From Ahaetulla prasina (taxonomy: Eukaryota > Chordata > Lepidosauria > Squamata > Colubridae): 64,000 nt of DNA. Made by a program: the position numbers and the translations under genes. The stretch spans positions 257,782,958 to 257,846,957 of the forward strand of contig NC_080540.1 of assembly GCF_028640845.1 (NCBI RefSeq), read 5' to 3'. The notes below the pieces were generated by a model. That model was given only the letters and a program-made list of their open reading frames with translations. It had not been told where the DNA came from and made no database searches. The stretch's first letter is position 1; each line of letters opens with the position of its first letter. Of the stretch, positions 59,334 through 64,000 are shown one piece after another.

Positions 59334-60539
59334 TTTTATCATAGGACTAGATTGCTAATTTTGCTATATCTTTCTTGCATCAAGGAATTGAGATTACATA
59401 GTTAAATATGTGAAATCAGGGAAGATTTGAAAAGTTTCAAGTGGATCAATGTAAAAGGTGTATGGAATTTTATTTATCAGAAGCCCCTAGTGAAGCTTTG
59501 TTGAATCAATGGCTACATTTCATTTTTAATGAGGCAAACATTTGAGTTACTTCTAAGATAGGCAAGGATTCTATCCTGTTCTAATTATAGAACTATTTTC
59601 TTGATAAATGTGTACATTAAGATTTTAAGAACTACTACAGCCTATTGATTACCGAATGTTAATCCAAGGGCAGTATACCCTGCTCAGACAAGATTTACAC
59701 AGAGCTATCAGACTTGTTACAATAACAGATCTTTAATAGTCTTTCTTGCTTTAATTAGACAAGATCCACTATATAAGCTTCTGGATGCTGAGATACTGTT
59801 AATATGATTTATTGGAACTTTTTTTGACTCAACATTGTGAAGACAAATCCATCTAGGTTTTGTGATGATTCACTAATCATGAGCTAGAGAGTTTTCCAAC
59901 TCAATTATGTGAATCTAATGTGTCCAATTTACAGCTGAAAGAATTTGATTGAATTCAATAAAATGCTCTCCTAGGGGCCTTGAAATTCAAAATTGGGAGT
60001 TTGACTTTAAATAAATTCAGTTTTAGTTGCAGTGAAAGCAAGTTGCTGAATAGGAAGATAAGACGGTGTTAACTGATTTCTGTGTAGCTTCCAGAATGAT
60101 TCATTGAGAGATGGCTAATAATAGAATTAGGATTTATGGGTTTGTTTGAGGTTTGATCTGTAATTGCAATGCTTCCAAATTGCAGGTTTACAATTTGTGT
60201 TTCAATCTCATAGCCATAACACTATCAAATACTAAATTTCACATGCAGAACATTAAAGAACATATAACACTTGTAATATTAACTTTGGAATGAGTGTCAC
60301 TTAGCATTTGTCACATTTCCTTAATTTTAGCTGGCTGCTATCTTTCGCTTGAAGCTCTCTATTCTAGCTGGTAACAATTTTAAACAGATGTTTATCTTCT
60401 CATCGGTTACCTGGTCCTTCTGTGTGAAAATGCCGAAGACATTTATGCATAGAAGGTACAGTATCATTGAACTATGTTATTCATTACTGAGTGATTTTTT
60501 CTAGATACTGTATGTGATGATGGTTATATCTGCAATTAA
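59334..60539. other. unannotated stretch
   Basis: AT-rich. Some text (for example CTGCTCAGACAAGATTTACA near 59680) could be an old LINE, but I cannot identify it. Confidence 0.4.
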
Positions 60540-61065
60540 CTGTAGGAAATATCTATGGAAATTCTCAACCATCCAGGTCATGGATGTTCCAAAGAAGCTT
60601 TTCAAAAGGCAACTGGACTTTTTTTTTTCTTTGAAAACTTCTGTTTTCATCCAAGAATCTTCTTCGGTTCTGGCTGAAAGGTGGGGAATGGGAGGATTTA
60701 CATTCTTAGCAGTCACCTACTTGTTAGCACTCATTAGCTCTCTGAGAGTCATTGAGGCCACTTGGGGGAGGGGCGGTTACTGTATTCTCAGGGTCACCTG
60801 AATCAGAGTGCAAATGGATATGAAACCTTTTTGGTACTGCTGAAAGGACTGTGTTGTAGGCAGGAATAGGTGGTATCATATTCCCACCCCCTCCCTGTTG
60901 ACAGAGGGCTGTTCAATGTTGATATAGATGGTCACTTTAACCCCTCTTTCAAACCAATACTCAACTATGTCCAGAATGTGGACTTTGCTGTCTTCAGTGT
61001 AGGAAATATCATAATTTCAAGGCAATCCACCGGTCTTGCTTTTCTGTACAATCTGGATTTTAAAA
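60540..61065 (-). mobile_element. Poseidon-like PLE terminal remnant
   Basis: The minus strand contains CAGAACCGAAGAAGATTCTT, GGATGAAAACAGAAG and AGTCCAGTTGCCTTTTGAAA, then CCATGACCTGGATGGTTGAG. This is a diverged copy of the terminal repeat of a second PLE type, where I recall the undiverged form as CTGAAGAAGCTTCTTGGATG followed by AGAAGCGAAACGTC, another hammerhead-like layout. The stretch 60870-61065 resembles further untranslated sequence of the same element. Decayed, no coding part. Confidence 0.6.
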
Positions 61066-61119
61066 AATGATGGTATTGATTAAATGTTATTTAATCACTG
61101 AAATATTCATTTCTTTATG

Positions 61120-61662
61120 TCTTGATGCCTTGCTAAGGCCACATTTGGAATATTGCATTCAGTTTTGGTCGCCACGATGTAAAAAAGATGTTGAGGCTCT
61201 AGAAAGAGTGCAGAGAAAAGCAACAAAGGTGATTAGGGGAATGGAGGCTAAAACATATGAAGAACAGTTGCAGGAACTGGGTATGTCTAGTTTAATGAAA
61301 ATAAGGACTAGGGGAGACATGATAGCAGTCTTCCAATATCTCAGGGGTTGCCATGAAGAAGAGGGAATCAAACTATTCTCCAAAGCACCTGAGGGTAGAA
61401 CAAGAAGCAATGGGTGGAAACTAATCAAGGAGAGAAACAACTTAGAACTAAGGAGAAATTTCCTGACAGAACAATTAATCAGTGGAACAACTTGCCTGCA
61501 GAAGTTGTGAATGCTTCAACACTGGAAATGTTTAGGAAGATGTTGGATAACTATTTGTCTGAAGTGGAGTAAGGTTTCCTGTCTGGGCAGGGGGTTGGAC
61601 TAGAATACTTCCAAGGTCCCTTCCAGCTCTGTTGTTGTTCTTGTTCTTGTTCTTGTTCTTGT
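61120..61662 (+). mobile_element. CR1 LINE, 3' end, plus strand
   Basis: Encodes LLRPHLEYCIQFWSPRCKK, LERVQRKATKVIRGMEAKT, RTRGDMIAVFQYLRGCHEEE and NLELRRNFLTEQLI, the C-terminal end of CR1 ORF2. A frame change near 61470 follows (the continuation TTCLQKL should read NNLPAEV). The 3' UTR with GGGGTTGGACTAGAATACTT and a (TTCTTG)n tail ends it. 5'-truncated as is usual for CR1. Confidence 0.9.
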
Positions 61663-62164
61663 TGTTATTGTGTATTAATGATTTGCTGTACAGTGTAGGC
61701 ACTTGACAGATGATTTTATAATTTAATAGATAGCTCAGTGAAAAACTCCTGGATTTACTCAACTGCCAAAATGGAGGTATTTGAAAATGTAATGTAAAAA
61801 AAATCTAATTTATCTATAATTGCTTTTGATTTTTTCACCATTTATAATAAACACCAATCAGTTTTGGTAGTGAACATTCAATGTTGGATGGATTTTTCTT
61901 TCTGCAACATAACAGAGGCTACATTATTTTTGAATAATAGAAAAGCTTTAAAAAAGTATAAAATTACATCTTAAAATCTTATTTTATATAATAATACTGA
62001 AATTGCTTCTATTGTGCTTTCTGTGTTTTACCATTTATTAAGATCCACTGCCTTTTATTTTAAATAATGACCCATTCAGAAACTTCGTAACTGACTGTTA
62101 TTTTGCTAAGGTTCAATATGATTTCATTCATGGATAAGGCCAATTATTATGTCTTGTATTTTAT
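61663..62164. other. unannotated spacer between two convergent CR1 copies
   Basis: AT-rich, no recognised feature. Confidence 0.55.
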
Positions 62165-62965
62165 TAATATTAATAATAATAACAGAGTTGGAAGGGACAT
62201 TGGAGGTCTTCTAGTCCAACCCCCTGCCCAGGAAGGAAACCCTACACCATTTCAGAAAAATGGTTATCCAACATTTTCTTAAAAATTTCCAGTGTTGGAG
62301 CATTTACAACTTCTGCAGGCAAGTTGTTCCACTGATTAATTGTTCTAACTGTCAGGAAATTTCTCCTTAGTTCTAAGTTGCATCTCTCCTTGATTAGTTT
62401 CCACCCATTGCTTCTTGTTCTACCCTCAGGAGCTTTGAAGAATAATTTGACTCCCTCTTCTTTGTGGCCACCTGTGAGATATTGGAACACTACTATCATG
62501 TCTCCCCTAGTCCTTCTTTTCATTAAACTAGGCATACCTAGTTCCTGCAACTGTTCTTTATATGTTTTAGCCTCCAGTCTTTGTTGCTCTTCTCTGCACT
62601 CTTTCTAGAGTCTCAATATCTTTTTTACATCGTGGCGACCAAAATTGAATGCAATATTCCAAGTGTGGCCTTACCAAGGCATTATAAAGTGGTATTAACA
62701 CTTCACATGATCTTGATTCTATCTCTCTGTTTATGCAGCCCACAACTGTGTTGGCTTTTTGGGCAGCGGCTGCACACTGCTGGCTCATATCTAAATGGTT
62801 GTCCACTAGGATTCCAAATTCCCTCTCACAGTTACTACTATTGAGCAAGATACCACATATCCGGTACCTGTGCATTTTGTTTTTTTGGCCTAAATGTAAA
62901 ACCCTACCTTTTTCACTGTTGAATTTCCTTTTTTTCTCCCCCACCCCAAAATTTTAAGTAATTTA
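62165..62965 (-). mobile_element. CR1 LINE, 3' end, minus strand
   Basis: The minus-strand translation includes GRVLHLGQKNKMHRYRI, FGILVDNHLDMSQQCAAAAQ, LVRPHLEYCIQFWSPRCKKD and NLELRRNFLTVRTINQWNNL. It has one frame change near 62565 but is otherwise well preserved. The plus strand at 62190 shows the complementary 3' end (GGAGGTCTTCTAGTCCAACC) followed by an (ATT)n-like tail. Confidence 0.9.
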
Positions 62966-63509
62966 TTTCTAAACTTTTAGTCTCTACTTTTTGAGATGCA
63001 CAATGATTTTTATGAACTTCCTGATATAAAATTGATAGCCAAGGTATTAATTGTTCAGCACTATTTTCATGCGCTTGATTTATGATAGCTAGAGAGGTGA
63101 TTTTACCCATGAAAGGTGTCCAAATGAACCTCGCCTCACCTCATCTCACTTCAATACTTTTTAAAATAACTTAGTAATTTATTTCCACATTTAAATTGAT
63201 GCATAAATGGACCCACATATAATTCATTTAAAAACTGAGCAGATGAATTTAGAAATATTATATGAGTAGGCAGTTTCTTACTCATGGCATGTTACTTTAG
63301 ATTTTTATTTTTGGAATTGTATTTTGCTTGTTTGTAAATGGCACTGAATCCTGGGAGTGGGTAGTATATAGATCAGTGTATGTATGTATTTATGTAGGCA
63401 TGTGTGTATGTATGAATATATTTTGATTTTATTTTATTTAAAACATTTATACAGCCTCTCATAATCAACTCTGGGCAGCTCCTCATCAAAAGAAAACATA
63501 GCATAAAAG
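62966..63509. other. unannotated stretch with an ATGT-rich segment
   Basis: 63378-63420 is rich in GTAT repeats, and 63435-63490 (TTTATACAGCCTCTCATAAT, CTCTGGGCAGC) resembles part of a common squamate repeat. Nothing else recognised. Confidence 0.45.
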
Positions 63510-64000
63510 CAGTGGTGAAATCCTCCCTGGTTTGCCACTGGTTCACTGCCTGTGCATGCGCTGTGAGTGCCAAGCGTGCGCTGCATGTGCACATGCACAG
63601 CGCATGCTAAATACATGCTGTGCACATGCATGTGCAGTGCATGCCAAATGCACGCTATGCGTACACACATGCACAGTGTGTGCCAAAGGCACGCTGCATG
63701 CACATTCACAGTACACACCAAATGCATGCTGCATGCGCTCACATGCGCAGTGTGCACTAAATGCGTTCTGCATATGGAAAAAGGAGGCTTGGGAAAGTAA
63801 GTAGAAAGAAAGTAAGTAGAACAGTGAAGGTGCGGAACAGTTGCGCCACGCGATTTAGATTCACTAGAAAGCAGGATTTCCTGCTTCCTAGCAATTTTAA
63901 ATCACGCGGCACAGCTGATCGTCGGAAATACTGGTTCGGACCAACCAGTAGCTTTTTTTACTACTGGTTCACTGAACCAGTGTGAACTGGTAGGATTTCA
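63510..64000. mobile_element. hAT-type non-autonomous element with internal minisatellite, cut by window end
   Basis: It begins CAGTGGTGAAATCC at 63510, the same style of terminus as 49670 and 53948, and the window ends in GAACTGGTAGGATTTCA, the expected start of the closing inverted repeat. About 63567-63760 holds five copies of a 36-39-bp unit with alternating CA/TG-rich sequence and a CCAAATGC core. Open frames on both strands reflect the repeat. Confidence 0.75.

Noticed and set aside
63434..63804. Cys/His/Ala-rich open frames on both strands suggesting a zinc-finger protein
   Set aside because: They follow the 36-39-bp repeat of a hAT element; spacing does not match any zinc-finger family.

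Overview
The window is eukaryotic and AT-rich, about 64 kb from a squamate reptile genome, most likely a snake. This assignment is an inference from the repeats: CR1 and L2-type LINEs, tRNA-headed SINEs of the kind common in snake introns, short hAT-type MITEs, and long TA microsatellites carrying Penelope-like retroelements (PLEs). There is no prokaryotic-style gene organisation, CRISPR array or viral gene set.

Only one host-gene segment is convincing: the terminal coding exon (41478-41760, + strand) of the polysialyltransferase gene ST8SIA4. It carries most of sialylmotif S, motif III and motif VS. Counting back from the stop codon places its Cys and His residues at the numbering I recall for the 359-residue family. 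The 41 kb upstream is then probably the last intron, because I found no other exon there. The sequence after 41760 is 3' UTR followed by intergenic DNA. No second host gene was found.

The most striking structure lies at 3.1-12.5 kb. A head-to-tail array of a PLE (reverse transcriptase plus GIY-YIG endonuclease) holds two nearly complete 2.88-2.90 kb units and a partial third on the minus strand. It then flips into a partial plus-strand copy. The whole block sits inside a TA microsatellite in the tail of an older CR1/Rex1-like LINE. Every unit junction carries a hammerhead-ribozyme-like motif that overlaps both the stop codon of one unit's ORF and a possible start codon of the next. Three evenly spaced CCAAT boxes lie just upstream. 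A smaller foldback cluster of the same family is at 38.66-40.2 kb, and a decayed, different PLE type is at 60.5-61.1 kb.

The rest is a mosaic. Three copies of one roughly 360-bp tRNA SINE have clear target-site duplications (17.2, 18.2 and 28.0 kb). Other SINEs lie at 33.0, 35.3, 37.3 and 38.3 kb. L2-type LINE pieces are at 26.1, 29.3 and 50.5-52.8 kb; the last has a 503-residue reverse-transcriptase ORF. CR1 fragments are at 25.0, 57.7, 61.1 and 62.2 kb. hAT-like MITEs are at 12.8, 21.1, 28.4, 34.5, 49.7, 53.9, 56.5 and 63.5 kb, several with 8-bp target duplications. Stretches between these are AT-rich and hold nothing I can name. All calls come from reading the sequence and from memory of the families; no database search was run.
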